From: Kitasatospora azatica KCTC 9699
Lineage (GTDB): Bacteria > Actinomycetota > Actinomycetes > Streptomycetales > Streptomycetaceae
Direction: 5' to 3'
DNA length: 64,000 nt
Assembly: GCF_000744785.1 (NCBI RefSeq)
Contig: NZ_JQMO01000003.1
Span: 1,550,001 to 1,614,000, forward strand
The notes beneath the pieces are model-generated. The model saw only the letters and a program-made list of their open reading frames with translations, was not told the origin of the DNA and did no database searches. Shown piece by piece: positions 11,443-22,440 of this stretch (position 1 is its first letter; each line of letters starts with the position of its first letter). A program made the translations under genes and the position numbers.

Positions 11443-13245
11443 TCAGACCAGGCTCTCCCGCCAGGCCTGGTGCAGGCCGGCGAAGCGCCCTTCGCCCGCG
11501 ATCAGTTCGGCCGGGGTGCCGTCCTCGACGATCCGGCCCTGGTCCATCACCAGCACCCGGTCGGCGATCTCCACCGTGCTCAGCCGGTGCGCGATGATCA
11601 CTGCGGTGCGTCCGGCCAGGACCGTGCGCATCGCCTGCTGGACCGCCTGCTCGCCGGGGACGTCCAGCGAACTGGTCGCCTCGTCCAGCAGCAGCACCGC
11701 CGGGTCGGCGAGCAACGCCCGGGCGAAGGCGACGAGTTGGCGCTGACCGGCGGAGATCCGGCCGCCGCGCTTGCGCACGTCGGTGTCGTAGCCGTCGGGC
11801 AGCGCGGCGATGAACTCGTGCGCGCCGATCGCCTTGGCGGCGGCCTCGATCTCGTCCCGGGTGGCCTCCGGGCGGCCGACCGCGATGTTCTCGGCGACCG
11901 TGCCGGAGAAGAGGAAGGACTCCTGGGTCACCATCACCACACCGCGCCGCAGTTCGGCCGCGGCCAGGGTGCGCAGGTCGACGCCGTCCAGCGTGATGCT
12001 GCCCGAGGTCGGGTCGTAGAACCGGGCCAGCAGCTTGGCCAGGGTGGACTTGCCCGCGCCGGTGGCGCCGACCACGGCGGTGGTGCTGCCGGCCGGCAGT
12101 GTGAGGTCGAAGACCGGCAGCACCTCGCGGCCGGTGCGGTAGGCGAACCGCACCTGGTGGAAGGCGACTTCGCGGCCGGTGGCGGTGGTGGCCGGCAGCG
12201 CCACCGGGGCGGCGGGCTCGGCCACCGAAGGCTCGTGGGCGAGCAGGCCGGAGATCTTCTCCAGGGCGGCCGCGGCCGCCTGGTAGCTGTTCAGGAACAT
12301 CGCCAACTGGTCGATCGGGTCGTACAGCCGGCGCAGGTAGAGCACGAAGCCGGTGAGCACGCCCAGTTCCAGGCTGCCGTCGGTGACCAGGTAGGCACCG
12401 GCCAGCACCACCAGGGTGATCCAGACGTTGGCGGTGGCCCGCGAGGAGGCGACGTAACGGGCCATCTCCAGCAGCCCGTTGGCGCTGGACCGGGTGTACT
12501 CCCGGTTGGCCTCGGCGAAGACCGCGAGGTTGGCGTCCTCGCGGCGGAAGGCCTGGACCGGGCGGATGCCGTTCATGGTCTCGGTGAAGCGGACGATCAC
12601 CGAGGCCACGGCGGTGCGGCCGGTGCGGTAGACCCGGGTGCTGCGGCGGCGGAACATCCGCACCAGCAGGTACATCGGCAGCACCGAGGTGAGCGCGAGC
12701 AGGCCGAGCCGCCAGTCCATCACCAGCAGGATGACGGCGATGTAGCAGACCGACAGGAAGACCGAGAGCAGCTCCTGCAGGCCCTCGTTGAGCAGTTCGC
12801 GCAGCGCGTCCACGTCGCTGGTGGCCCGGGAGATGATCCGGCCCGAGGTGTAGCGCTCGTGGAAGTCCAGGCCGAGCCGCTGGGCGTGCCGGAAGATCCG
12901 GGTCCGCAGCTCGAGCAGGATGTCCTGGTTGAGCAGACCGGAGAGCCGGATGAAGGCGCGCTGCAGCAGCGTGCCGGCCAGTGCGCAGCCCAGGTAGGCG
13001 GCGATCACGGCGACCAGCGGGCCGCTGTCGTGCCGGCGCAGCGCCGGGATGCCCCGGTCGATGGCGAGCGCCACCAGCAGCGGCCCGGACTGCAGGGCCG
13101 CCTGCTGGAGCAGGATCATCAGGGTGGCCACCACCACCCGCCGCCGGTGCGGGGCGAGCAGCGAGCGCAGCAGCGCGGCGGGGGCGCCGGGCGGGACGGG
13201 GATCTCCTCGTCCTCCACCGCCACGGGTTCGAGAACGGTGGTCAT
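11443..13245 (-). CDS. ABC exporter half-transporter, catalytic-Glu subunit
   Basis: 600 residues: a type IV exporter membrane domain (about residues 30-310, six helices) followed by a nucleotide-binding domain. Walker A is VGATGAGKST, Walker B VLLLDEATSSLD with the catalytic Glu, and the H-loop is IIAHRLST. The signature is ISAGQ instead of LSGGQ. Its partner upstream has the reverse pattern, which is how heterodimeric exporters split one active and one degenerate ATP site. The ATG at 13245 overlaps the partner stop (ATGA). Substrate unknown; this family includes lipid, drug and peptide exporters. Last gene of the glgX-ABC-ABC transcript. Confidence 0.93.
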   Translation of the reverse strand: MTTVLEPVAVEDEEIPVPPGAPAALLRSLLAPHRRRVVVATLMILLQQAALQSGPLLVALAIDRGIPALRRHDSGPLVAVIAAYLGCALAGTLLQRAFIRLSGLLNQDILLELRTRIFRHAQRLGLDFHERYTSGRIISRATSDVDALRELLNEGLQELLSVFLSVCYIAVILLVMDWRLGLLALTSVLPMYLLVRMFRRRSTRVYRTGRTAVASVIVRFTETMNGIRPVQAFRREDANLAVFAEANREYTRSSANGLLEMARYVASSRATANVWITLVVLAGAYLVTDGSLELGVLTGFVLYLRRLYDPIDQLAMFLNSYQAAAAALEKISGLLAHEPSVAEPAAPVALPATTATGREVAFHQVRFAYRTGREVLPVFDLTLPAGSTTAVVGATGAGKSTLAKLLARFYDPTSGSITLDGVDLRTLAAAELRRGVVMVTQESFLFSGTVAENIAVGRPEATRDEIEAAAKAIGAHEFIAALPDGYDTDVRKRGGRISAGQRQLVAFARALLADPAVLLLDEATSSLDVPGEQAVQQAMRTVLAGRTAVIIAHRLSTVEIADRVLVMDQGRIVEDGTPAELIAGEGRFAGLHQAWRESLV

Positions 13246-15068
13246 CGGGTCACACTCTCTTCCATCGCACCGCTCATCAGTTCCCGGTACTGCGGGCAGC
13301 TCTCCAGCAGTTCCGCGTGGGTGCCGACCGCGAGCACCACGCCGTCGGCCAGCACCGCCACCCGGTCGGCGAGCAGCACGGTGCTCGGGCGGTGGGCCAC
13401 CACCAGGGCGGTGGTGCCGCTCAGCACCTGGCGCAGCGCGGCCTCGACCAGCGCCTCGGTGTGCACGTCCAGGGCCGAGAGCGGGTCGTCCAGGACCAGG
13501 AAGTCGGGGTCGCCGACCACCGCGCGGGCCAGCGCCAGGCGCTGGCGCTGGCCGCCGGACAGGCTCTGGCCCTGCTCGCCGACCTCGGTGTCCACGCCCT
13601 GCGGCAGCTGGTGGACGAAGTCGGCCTGGGCGGTGGCCAGCGCCCGGTCCAGCGCCTGCGCCGAGGCGCCGGGGGCGCCCATCAGCACGTTCTCGCGCAC
13701 CGAGGCGGAGAAGAGGATCGGGTCCTCGAAGGCCACCGCGACCCGGCGGCGCAGCTCGGGCAGCGGGAGGTGCTGGATGTCCTGGCCGTCCAGCGTGATG
13801 GAGCCGCCGGTGGCGTCGTACAGCCGGGGCAGCAGGGTGGTCAGCGTGGTCTTGCCGCTGCCGGTCGCGCCGACCAGGGCCATCGTCTCGCCGCGCCGGA
13901 TGTGCAGGTCGATGCCGCGCAGCAGGTCGGGGCTGTCCGCGGGGGCGTCGGGGTAGCGGAACCGGACGTCGGTGAAGCGGATGCCGTCGCCGTTCGGGGC
14001 GGCCGGGGTGGTGCTGGGGGCCGGCTCCTCCGGGGTGTCCATCACGTCGAAGAAGCGGTCGGCGGCGGTGCTCGCCTCGTTGCTGTAGGCGAGCAGCCAG
14101 CCCATCGACTCGACCGGCCAGCGCAGGGCCAGCGCGGTGGACAGGAAGGCCACCAGGGTGCCGGCGCTCAGCTCGTCGTGCGCGACCAGGACGGCGCCCA
14201 GTGCCAGTGCGGAGCCCAGCGCCAGTTCGGGCAGGCCGACGATCAGCGCCCACAGGTCGGCGAGCATCCAGGTCTTGCGCAGTTCGGTGTCGCGCAGCCG
14301 GTCGGCCCGTTCGCGGAAGTGCCGGGCCATGGTGCGCTGGCGGCCGAAGGACTTGAGGATCCGGATGCCGAGCACCGACTCCTCCAGCACCGTGGCCAGG
14401 TCGCCGTTCTGGTCCTGGGCGGTGCGCGAGGCGGCCGAGTAGCCCTTCTCGAAGTGCGTGCAGAGCATGATCAGCGGGACCGTGGGCAGCAGCGCGATCA
14501 GGCCGAGCCGCCAGTCCAGCAGCAGCATCAGCACGCTGCCGGAGAGGAACATCAAGGAGTTGACGATCAGGAAGACCAGCGGGAAGGCCAGGAAGAGCCG
14601 CAGGGTGTACATGTCCGAGGTGGCCCGGGAGAGCAGCTGTCCGGACGGCCAGCGGTCATGGAAGGAGACCGGCAGCCGTTGCAGCTTGGCGTACAGGTCG
14701 TCGCGCATCGCGGCCTCGACCCGGGCCAGCGGACGGGCGATCAGCAGCCGGCGCAGCCCGAACAGGCCGGCCTCGGCCAGACCCAGCACCAGCAGCAGCG
14801 CCACCAGCGGCCAGAGCCGGTGCAGGTCGTGGTGGGCGATCGGCCCGTCCACGATCCGGCCCAGCACCAGCGGCACCAGCAGCACCGCCCCGGAGGCCAG
14901 CAGGGCAGCGGTCACCGACCCGGCCAGGAACCACCGGATCGGGTGGGCGTAGGTCCTGAGCCTGAGCAGCGAGCGCACCGTGGACCTGGTGGGTTCGGCG
15001 GTGGGCGGCGGAAGCGGGGGTGCAGCGTTCTCGGCCATCTCGGCGAGGGTAGGCGCCGGGTCGGACAT
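13242..15068 (-). CDS. ABC exporter half-transporter, degenerate Walker B subunit
   Basis: 608 residues with six membrane helices and a C-terminal ATPase domain. Walker A is VGATGSGKTT and the signature LSGGQRQRLALARA is canonical. Walker B reads LVLDDPLSALD, with Asp where the catalytic Glu should be, and the H-loop His is kept (VVAHRPST). It therefore supplies the good signature to the partner's good Walker B, giving one competent composite site. The ATG at 15068 starts 3 nt after the glgX stop, and the stop overlaps the second ABC gene. Why an exporter is coupled to a glycogen-debranching gene is not evident. Confidence 0.93.
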   Translation of the reverse strand: MSDPAPTLAEMAENAAPPLPPPTAEPTRSTVRSLLRLRTYAHPIRWFLAGSVTAALLASGAVLLVPLVLGRIVDGPIAHHDLHRLWPLVALLLVLGLAEAGLFGLRRLLIARPLARVEAAMRDDLYAKLQRLPVSFHDRWPSGQLLSRATSDMYTLRLFLAFPLVFLIVNSLMFLSGSVLMLLLDWRLGLIALLPTVPLIMLCTHFEKGYSAASRTAQDQNGDLATVLEESVLGIRILKSFGRQRTMARHFRERADRLRDTELRKTWMLADLWALIVGLPELALGSALALGAVLVAHDELSAGTLVAFLSTALALRWPVESMGWLLAYSNEASTAADRFFDVMDTPEEPAPSTTPAAPNGDGIRFTDVRFRYPDAPADSPDLLRGIDLHIRRGETMALVGATGSGKTTLTTLLPRLYDATGGSITLDGQDIQHLPLPELRRRVAVAFEDPILFSASVRENVLMGAPGASAQALDRALATAQADFVHQLPQGVDTEVGEQGQSLSGGQRQRLALARAVVGDPDFLVLDDPLSALDVHTEALVEAALRQVLSGTTALVVAHRPSTVLLADRVAVLADGVVLAVGTHAELLESCPQYRELMSGAMEESVTR

Positions 15069-15071
15069 TTC

Positions 15072-17270
<2,199 letters not shown>

Positions 17271-17506
17271 ACCCGCACCCTCCGAAGGAGCCTGGTCTGT
17301 TACGGGCTGATGTCCGTTGAGTGGAATCGTTCCCTCGTGTTCCAGGGGGAATCCGATTGTTGAAGGCTGGACCGGATCTGCAGGGCATTCACTGCTCGGC
17401 CACTCCCCTCCCGCCGAAGATTCACTCAGACGGCCCAGTTATCCTTGCGCTCGCGCGGGCCCTGTGCGGGGCCCGACCAGGGAACGAACGGGAGGGGAGC
17501 CGCCCA

Positions 17507-18781
17507 GTGGAGCCGGTTCAGGCGGCGAAGGCCGCGAGAGGCAGCAGGACGATCCGGATCGGGGCCCGTCGCGCCGCCGTCGCGCTCTTGACGGGCGGTG
17601 TGCTGGTGCTGGCCGCCGCCTGCGGGCCGGACGACAGCTCCAAGGCCGGCGGATCCAGCGACGCCTCGGCCGGCAGCGGGGGCTCCGCCGCCTCACCGGC
17701 CGCTCCGGCCTCGCCGAAGCTCTCGGCGGCCGTGGTCAGCGTCGACCCCAAGGACGGCTCGCAGGACGTGCCGCCCAGCGGCGCGGTCAAGGTCTCGGTG
17801 GCCAACGGCAAGCTGACCCAGGTCGCGGTGGCCGACAAGGACGGCAACCCGGTGCAGGGCACGCTGGCGGCGGACGGCTCCTCCTGGACGCCGTCCGGCA
17901 CCCTGGCGGTCGGCATGCTCTACAAGGTGAACGCCCAGGCGGTGGACGCGACCGGGCTGCAGTCCGCGCTGGACAGCACCTTCACCACGCTGACCCCGGC
18001 GAAGACGGTCTCCTCCAACGACAACATCTCGACCGGCGCCAGCTATGGGGTCGGGATGATCGTCTCGGTGAACTTCAACAAGGACATCGTCAAGAAGGAC
18101 GACGTCGTCAAGGGCATCACCTTCGAGGCCTCCGACGGCACCCAGGTGAAGGGCCACTGGTTCAGCAGCCGCCGGCTGGACTTCCGTCCGCAGCAGTACT
18201 GGAAGCCGCTCACCAAGGTGACCATCCACTACAAGCTGAAGAGCGTCGAGGTGGCGCCGGGCGTCTACGGCGGCTCGGACCGCGACGAGTCCTTCACCAT
18301 CGGCCGCTCGCAGGTCTCCACCGCGGACGCCGCCACCCACGAGATGACGGTCACCCGCGACGGCAAGGCCGTGCAGACGATACCGATCACCGCCGGCAAC
18401 GACGACAACCCGTCCTGGAACGGGACCATGGTGATCGAGGGCAAGGAGAAGGTGACCCGGATGAACTCCGCCACCGTCTCCAACATCGTCGGCTCCGAGT
18501 ACGACGTGCCGGACGTGCCGCACGCGATGCGGCTGACCGACACCGGCACCTACGTGCACGGCAACTACTGGAGCAACGCCTTCGGCAGCTCCAACGCCAG
18601 CCACGGCTGCATCAGCATGCAGGACACCAACACCAAGGGCGGCGACGACAGTTCGACGGCCGGCAAGTTCTTCAACTCCTCGATGATCGGCGACGTGGTG
18701 ATCATCAAGAACTCCAAGGGCAAGACGGTCAGCGGCAGCAACGGGCTGAGCGGCTGGACCGTGCCGTGGACCACCTGGTGA
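17507..18781 (+). CDS. L,D-transpeptidase lipoprotein (paralogue 1)
   Basis: Makes 3-3 peptidoglycan cross-links outside the membrane. 424 residues: a basic N-terminus, a lipid-attachment box (VLVLAAAC), a Ser/Gly/Ala linker, Ig-like domains (about 75-250) and a C-terminal YkuD domain with HGNYWSNAFGSSNASHGC (catalytic His, Ser, His and Cys). The end LSGWTVPWTTW is also kept in the neighbour. The GTG at 17507 is chosen because GGGGAG lies 7 nt upstream. A longer in-frame opening from 17321 lacks a ribosome site. Followed by a strong terminator and then a paralogue in the same direction. Duplication with part of the sequence kept identical at DNA level is noted separately. Confidence 0.94.
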   Translation: MEPVQAAKAARGSRTIRIGARRAAVALLTGGVLVLAAACGPDDSSKAGGSSDASAGSGGSAASPAAPASPKLSAAVVSVDPKDGSQDVPPSGAVKVSVANGKLTQVAVADKDGNPVQGTLAADGSSWTPSGTLAVGMLYKVNAQAVDATGLQSALDSTFTTLTPAKTVSSNDNISTGASYGVGMIVSVNFNKDIVKKDDVVKGITFEASDGTQVKGHWFSSRRLDFRPQQYWKPLTKVTIHYKLKSVEVAPGVYGGSDRDESFTIGRSQVSTADAATHEMTVTRDGKAVQTIPITAGNDDNPSWNGTMVIEGKEKVTRMNSATVSNIVGSEYDVPDVPHAMRLTDTGTYVHGNYWSNAFGSSNASHGCISMQDTNTKGGDDSSTAGKFFNSSMIGDVVIIKNSKGKTVSGSNGLSGWTVPWTTW

Positions 18782-18810
18782 CCAGTTCGTAGCAGTTCGG
18801 CGGCAACCTG

Positions 18811-18851
18811 CGGCCCGTGCCAAGGCGTTCTTGGTACGGGCCGAGTCTTTT
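18811..18851 (+). terminator. Terminator after first L,D-transpeptidase
   Basis: A 14-bp stem (CGGCCCGTGCCAAG with CTTGGTACGGGCCG, one G-T pair) and a 5-nt loop, followed by AGTCTTTTC. It separates the two transpeptidase paralogues, so the second gene needs its own promoter. Confidence 0.8.
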
Positions 18852-18905
18852 CATCAGGGCTTTTCATCAGTTGGTGTAACAATCGGGTGAATCGTCCGTT
18901 CGGCG

Positions 18906-18933
18906 GGAACCGGCGGCCGGCTCGCCGCGTGTG
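18906..18933 (+). promoter_or_regulatory. Candidate sigma-E-type (ECF) promoter of second L,D-transpeptidase
   Basis: GGAACC, 16 nt spacer, then CGTGTG. This resembles the ECF sigma-E promoter pattern of Streptomyces (GGAAC with CGTnT about 16-17 nt later). It lies 35 nt before the ATG, in front of a cell-wall cross-linking gene, the kind of target sigma-E controls. The motif is short and the region GC-rich, so chance is possible. Confidence 0.4.
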
Positions 18934-18968
18934 TAGGCAGTACCGGACTGAGCAAGGGGAGTAGAGGA

Positions 18969-20201
18969 ATGCGCTCGATACGCGTGGGGGCGGCTTTGGC
19001 GGTCGGGACCACCCTGCTGCTGGCGACGGCGTGCGGTGGCGGCGGCACGCCGAACGCGAGCGGATCGGCCACACCGGGCGCGACGGCCGGCAGCGGGGGC
19101 AGCGGCTCGGCCGCACCGCCCAGCTCGGCCGCACCGAAGACCTCGGCGGCCGTGGTGGACATCGAGCCCAAGGACGGCACCCAGGACGCCGCGCCGAACG
19201 CCCTCAAGGTGGGGGTGACCAGCGGCAAGCTGACCCAGGTCGCGGTCACCGACAAGAGCGGCGCGGCCGTGCCGGGCAGCATCGCCCCGGACGGGCTGAG
19301 CTGGGTCCCGGCGAACGGCCTCTCGGTGGCCAGCTCCTACCAGGTCAACGCCCAGGCCACCGACGCCAACGGGGTCTCCACCACCGCCACCAGCAGCTTC
19401 AGCACGCTGACCCCCAGCCAGACCTCGCGCAGCTCGGACAACGTGGTGACCGGCTCCACCTACGGGGTCGGCATGATCGTCTCGTTCGACTTCCACATGC
19501 AGATCCAGAACACCAAGGCCGTCGAGAAGGCGATCACCTTCGAGACCCCCGACAACACCCAGGTCAAGGGCCACTGGATGGGCAACGGGCGGCTCGACCT
19601 GCGCCCGGAGAACTTCTGGAAGTCCGGCACCACGGTCAAGGTGCACATCCGGCTGAAGAGCGTCGAGGTGGCGCCGGGCGTCTACGGCGGCTCGGACCGC
19701 GACGAGTCCTTCACCATCGGGGACTCCAGGATCAGCACGGTGGACGCGGCCGCGCACACCATGACCGTGCAGAAGAACGGCCAGACGGTCGAGACCATCC
19801 CGATCAGCTCCGGCTCCAGCGAGCACCCGACCTACAACGGGACCATGGTGATCGAGGCTCGGGAGGACACCGCCCACATGACCTCTGCCTCGGTGCCCGG
19901 CCTCAAGCCCGGCGAGTACGACCTGCAGGTGCCGCACTCGCTGCGGCTGACCGACACCGGCACCTACGTGCACGGCAACAACTGGTCCTCGCACGACACC
20001 TTCGGCTCGGAGAACGTCAGCCACGGCTGCGTCGGCCTGGAGGACGCACCCGGCGACGCCGGCGGCACCGACACCCCCGCGGCCAAGTTCTACGCCACCG
20101 CACAGGTGGGAGATGTCGTGAAGGTCGTCAACTCCAAGGGCGCGACCGTGGCGGCCGACAACGGCCTGAGCGGCTGGAACATGCCCTGGAGCACCTGGTA
20201 G
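18969..20201 (+). CDS. L,D-transpeptidase lipoprotein (paralogue 2)
   Basis: 410 residues with the same build as its upstream neighbour: signal sequence with lipobox (TTLLLATAC), Gly/Ser/Ala linker, Ig-like domains and a YkuD catalytic domain with HGNNWSSHDTFGSENVSHGC. Extracytoplasmic, membrane-anchored, acting on peptidoglycan stem peptides. GAGGA directly precedes the ATG at 18969, and GGGGAG lies a few bases further up, so a single clear start exists. Both catalytic motifs are intact in both copies, so this is not a pseudogene. It sits behind a terminator and a candidate sigma-E-type promoter, suggesting independent regulation from the first copy. Confidence 0.95.
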   Translation: MRSIRVGAALAVGTTLLLATACGGGGTPNASGSATPGATAGSGGSGSAAPPSSAAPKTSAAVVDIEPKDGTQDAAPNALKVGVTSGKLTQVAVTDKSGAAVPGSIAPDGLSWVPANGLSVASSYQVNAQATDANGVSTTATSSFSTLTPSQTSRSSDNVVTGSTYGVGMIVSFDFHMQIQNTKAVEKAITFETPDNTQVKGHWMGNGRLDLRPENFWKSGTTVKVHIRLKSVEVAPGVYGGSDRDESFTIGDSRISTVDAAAHTMTVQKNGQTVETIPISSGSSEHPTYNGTMVIEAREDTAHMTSASVPGLKPGEYDLQVPHSLRLTDTGTYVHGNNWSSHDTFGSENVSHGCVGLEDAPGDAGGTDTPAAKFYATAQVGDVVKVVNSKGATVAADNGLSGWNMPWSTW

Positions 20202-20284
20202 GGCAACACCGGGCACACCGGTCATATGCCAATCGAATAGTGATCGTTTCGTCATTGTCCGTACATGGGCCGCTGCGAACCGCA

Positions 20285-20839
20285 ATGATGGTGCGCATGG
20301 CGGGATGGGGCGAAGTTGATCAGTCATCACATCTCGGGCGCGGCCTGGCCGCTGACGGTCCCTCAGGGGAGGGGCGGTCGGCCCTGGCCGCCCTGGAACG
20401 ACTCTCCCCGTGGGAGCTGGAGCGGGTCGTGCTGCCCCGGCTGCGGGACCCCGCGGGCACCGAGGAGGTCCGCCTGCCCTCGCGCGGCGAGTCGGGCCCA
20501 CTGGCCCGCCGACTGGTGCTCTCGGTGCTCCGCACCTGGGGCCTGAACAACCTGCTCGAAGTCGGCGAGTTACTCACCGCCGAGCTGGTGGCCAACGCCG
20601 TGCGCCACACCGGCGGCCGCACCATCGGCCTCAAGCTGCTGCGCCGCCCCGGCTGGCTGCGGATCGAGGTGCGCGACTCCTCCCGCTCGCTGCCCTGCCT
20701 GATCGTGGCCGAGCCCGGCGCCGAGTACGGCAACGGCCTGGTCGTGGTCAACACCCTCGCCGACCGCTGGGGCGCCGACCTGCTGCCCCGCGGCAAGGGC
20801 GTCTGGTTCGAGCTGAAGGTCCGCGAACGAGTCGCCTGA
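20285..20839 (+). CDS. ATP-binding protein, RsbW-like anti-sigma/serine-kinase type, with a TTA codon
   Basis: 184 residues. The C-terminal two-thirds form a GHKL-type ATPase fold: GELLTAELVANAVRHTGG (N box), LRIEVRDSSRSLP (G1-like), YGNGLVVVNTLADRWG (G2). Streptomycetes have many stand-alone proteins of this kind, acting as anti-sigma factors/kinases or unassigned regulators. Codon 96 (20570-20572, in EVGEL) is TTA, read by the bldA tRNA in Streptomyces, so translation should depend on bldA and developmental stage. The start is uncertain: ATG 20285, 20288 and 20297 are all in frame and none has a clear ribosome site. No partner anti-anti-sigma gene is adjacent. Ends at a bidirectional terminator facing sdaA. 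Confidence 0.85.
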   Translation: MMVRMAGWGEVDQSSHLGRGLAADGPSGEGRSALAALERLSPWELERVVLPRLRDPAGTEEVRLPSRGESGPLARRLVLSVLRTWGLNNLLEVGELLTAELVANAVRHTGGRTIGLKLLRRPGWLRIEVRDSSRSLPCLIVAEPGAEYGNGLVVVNTLADRWGADLLPRGKGVWFELKVRERVA

Positions 20840-20870
20840 ACCCCTCGCCTGAACCCCTCGCCCCGAACGC

Positions 20871-20903
20871 CGAAGGGCCCCCGCACACGGCGGAGGCCCT
20901 TCG
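20871..20903. terminator. Bidirectional terminator between ATP-binding protein gene and sdaA
   Basis: CGAAGGGCC pairs with GGCCCTTCG around a 15-nt GC-rich loop, midway between the convergent stop codons. Confidence 0.7.
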
Positions 20904-20926
20904 TACCGTTCATCCGATCCGGTGGT

Positions 20927-22294
20927 TCAGCACTCGATGACGTTGACGGCGAGGCCGCCGCGGCTGGTCTCCTTGTACTTGACCTTCATGTCGGCGCCGG
21001 TCTCCTTCATGGTCTTGATCGCCTTGTCGAGGGAGACGTGGTGGCGGCCGTCGCCGCGCAGGGCCATCCGGGCGGCGGTGACGGCCTTGACGGAGGCCAT
21101 GCCGTTGCGTTCGATGCAGGGGATCTGGACCAGGCCGCCGACCGGGTCGCAGGTGAGGCCGAGGTTGTGCTCGATGCCGATCTCGGCGGCGTTCTCGACC
21201 TGTTCGGGGGACCCGCCGAGGACCTCGGCCAGGCCGCCGGCGGCCATCGAGCAGGCGGAGCCGACCTCGCCCTGGCAGCCGACCTCGGCGCCGGAGATGG
21301 AGGCGTTCTCCTTGAAGAGCATGCCGATCGCGCCGGCCGCGAGCAGGAAGCGGACGATGCCGTCCTCGTCGGCGCCGGGGATGAAGTTCTGGAAGTAGTG
21401 CAGGACGGCCGGGATGATGCCGGCCGCGCCGTTGGTCGGGGCGGTGACCACGCGCTGGCCGGAGGCGTTCTCCTCGTTGACGGCCATCGCGTACAGGGTC
21501 ACCCACTCCATGGCGTTGGCCGGCCCTATGCCCTCGGCGCGCAGCGCGCGGGCACCGGAGGCGGCCCGGCGGCGGACCTTCAGGCCGCCCGGCAGGATGC
21601 CCTCGCGGGTCATGCCGGCGCTGACGCACTCCTTCATCACGGCCCAGATCTCCAGCAGGCCGGCCCGGATCTCCTCCTCGGTGCGCCAGGCCTTCTCGTT
21701 CTCCAGCATCAGGCCGGAGATCGACAGGCCGGTCTCCCGGGTGTGGCGCAGCAGTTCCTCGCCGGTGCGGAAGGGGTAGCGCAGCTGGGTGTCGTCGGGG
21801 ACCACCCGGTCCGCGCCGATCGCGTCCTCGTCGACCACGAAGCCGCCGCCGACCGAGTAGTAGGTCTTCTCCAGCAGCGGGGTGCCGGCCGCGTCGTGGG
21901 CGACCAGGGTCATCCCGTTGGCGTGGTACGGCAGCGAGCGGCGGCGGTGCAGCACCAGCTGCAGGTCGGGGTCGAAGCCGATCCGGTGGGTGCCGAGCAG
22001 CGAGAGCTGCTTGCTCTCCTTGATCCGCTCGACGTCCAGGTCGGCCTTGGCGACGTCCACCGTGCGCGGCGAGTTGCCCTCCAGTCCGAGCAGCACCGCC
22101 TTGGGGGTGCCGTGGCCGTGCCCGGTCGCCCCGAGCGAGCCGAACAGCTCGGCCTTGACGGAAGCGACCTGGTCGAGCAGCCCCTCCGAGCGCAGTCGGC
22201 GGGCGAACATCCGGGCGGCCCGCATCGGGCCGACGGTGTGCGAACTGGAGGGGCCGATGCCGATGGAGAAGAGGTCGAAGACGCTGATGGCCAC
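20927..22294 (-). CDS. sdaA: L-serine ammonia-lyase (single-chain, Fe-S)
   Basis: Deaminates L-serine to pyruvate and ammonia. 455 residues, with the beta-type domain ([21 protein letters not shown], given here as landmark [16 protein letters not shown]) followed by the alpha domain in one chain. Cluster-binding cysteines are plausible in [19 protein letters not shown] and [17 protein letters not shown]; the C-terminal Cys (VNVIEC) matches the family's active-site tail. The GTG at 22294 has AAGGA 8 nt upstream. 147 bp downstream of glyA on the same strand, so serine made from glycine by GlyA can be drained here. It could be transcribed with gcvT-gcvH-glyA under the glycine riboswitch, though a promoter in the 147-bp gap cannot be excluded. 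Confidence 0.95.
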   Translation of the reverse strand: MAISVFDLFSIGIGPSSSHTVGPMRAARMFARRLRSEGLLDQVASVKAELFGSLGATGHGHGTPKAVLLGLEGNSPRTVDVAKADLDVERIKESKQLSLLGTHRIGFDPDLQLVLHRRRSLPYHANGMTLVAHDAAGTPLLEKTYYSVGGGFVVDEDAIGADRVVPDDTQLRYPFRTGEELLRHTRETGLSISGLMLENEKAWRTEEEIRAGLLEIWAVMKECVSAGMTREGILPGGLKVRRRAASGARALRAEGIGPANAMEWVTLYAMAVNEENASGQRVVTAPTNGAAGIIPAVLHYFQNFIPGADEDGIVRFLLAAGAIGMLFKENASISGAEVGCQGEVGSACSMAAGGLAEVLGGSPEQVENAAEIGIEHNLGLTCDPVGGLVQIPCIERNGMASVKAVTAARMALRGDGRHHVSLDKAIKTMKETGADMKVKYKETSRGGLAVNVIEC

Positions 22295-22440
22295 GGGGGA
22301 CGTCCTTGTCTGGTCTCGTGGACCGAAAGGTAAGGAGAGACACGGCGCGGGGCACCGGCTCACGTTCCAGTGTGCGCGGTGCCCCGGTGGATCGGGCCTG
22401 GTCGACGGGGGTGACGTCGACCACGGGCCCGAGGTGGAGG

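Noticed and set aside
11419-13956. Plus-strand open frame of ~845 codons opposite the ABC genes
   Set aside because: Shadow; the ABC ATPase motifs are on the minus strand.
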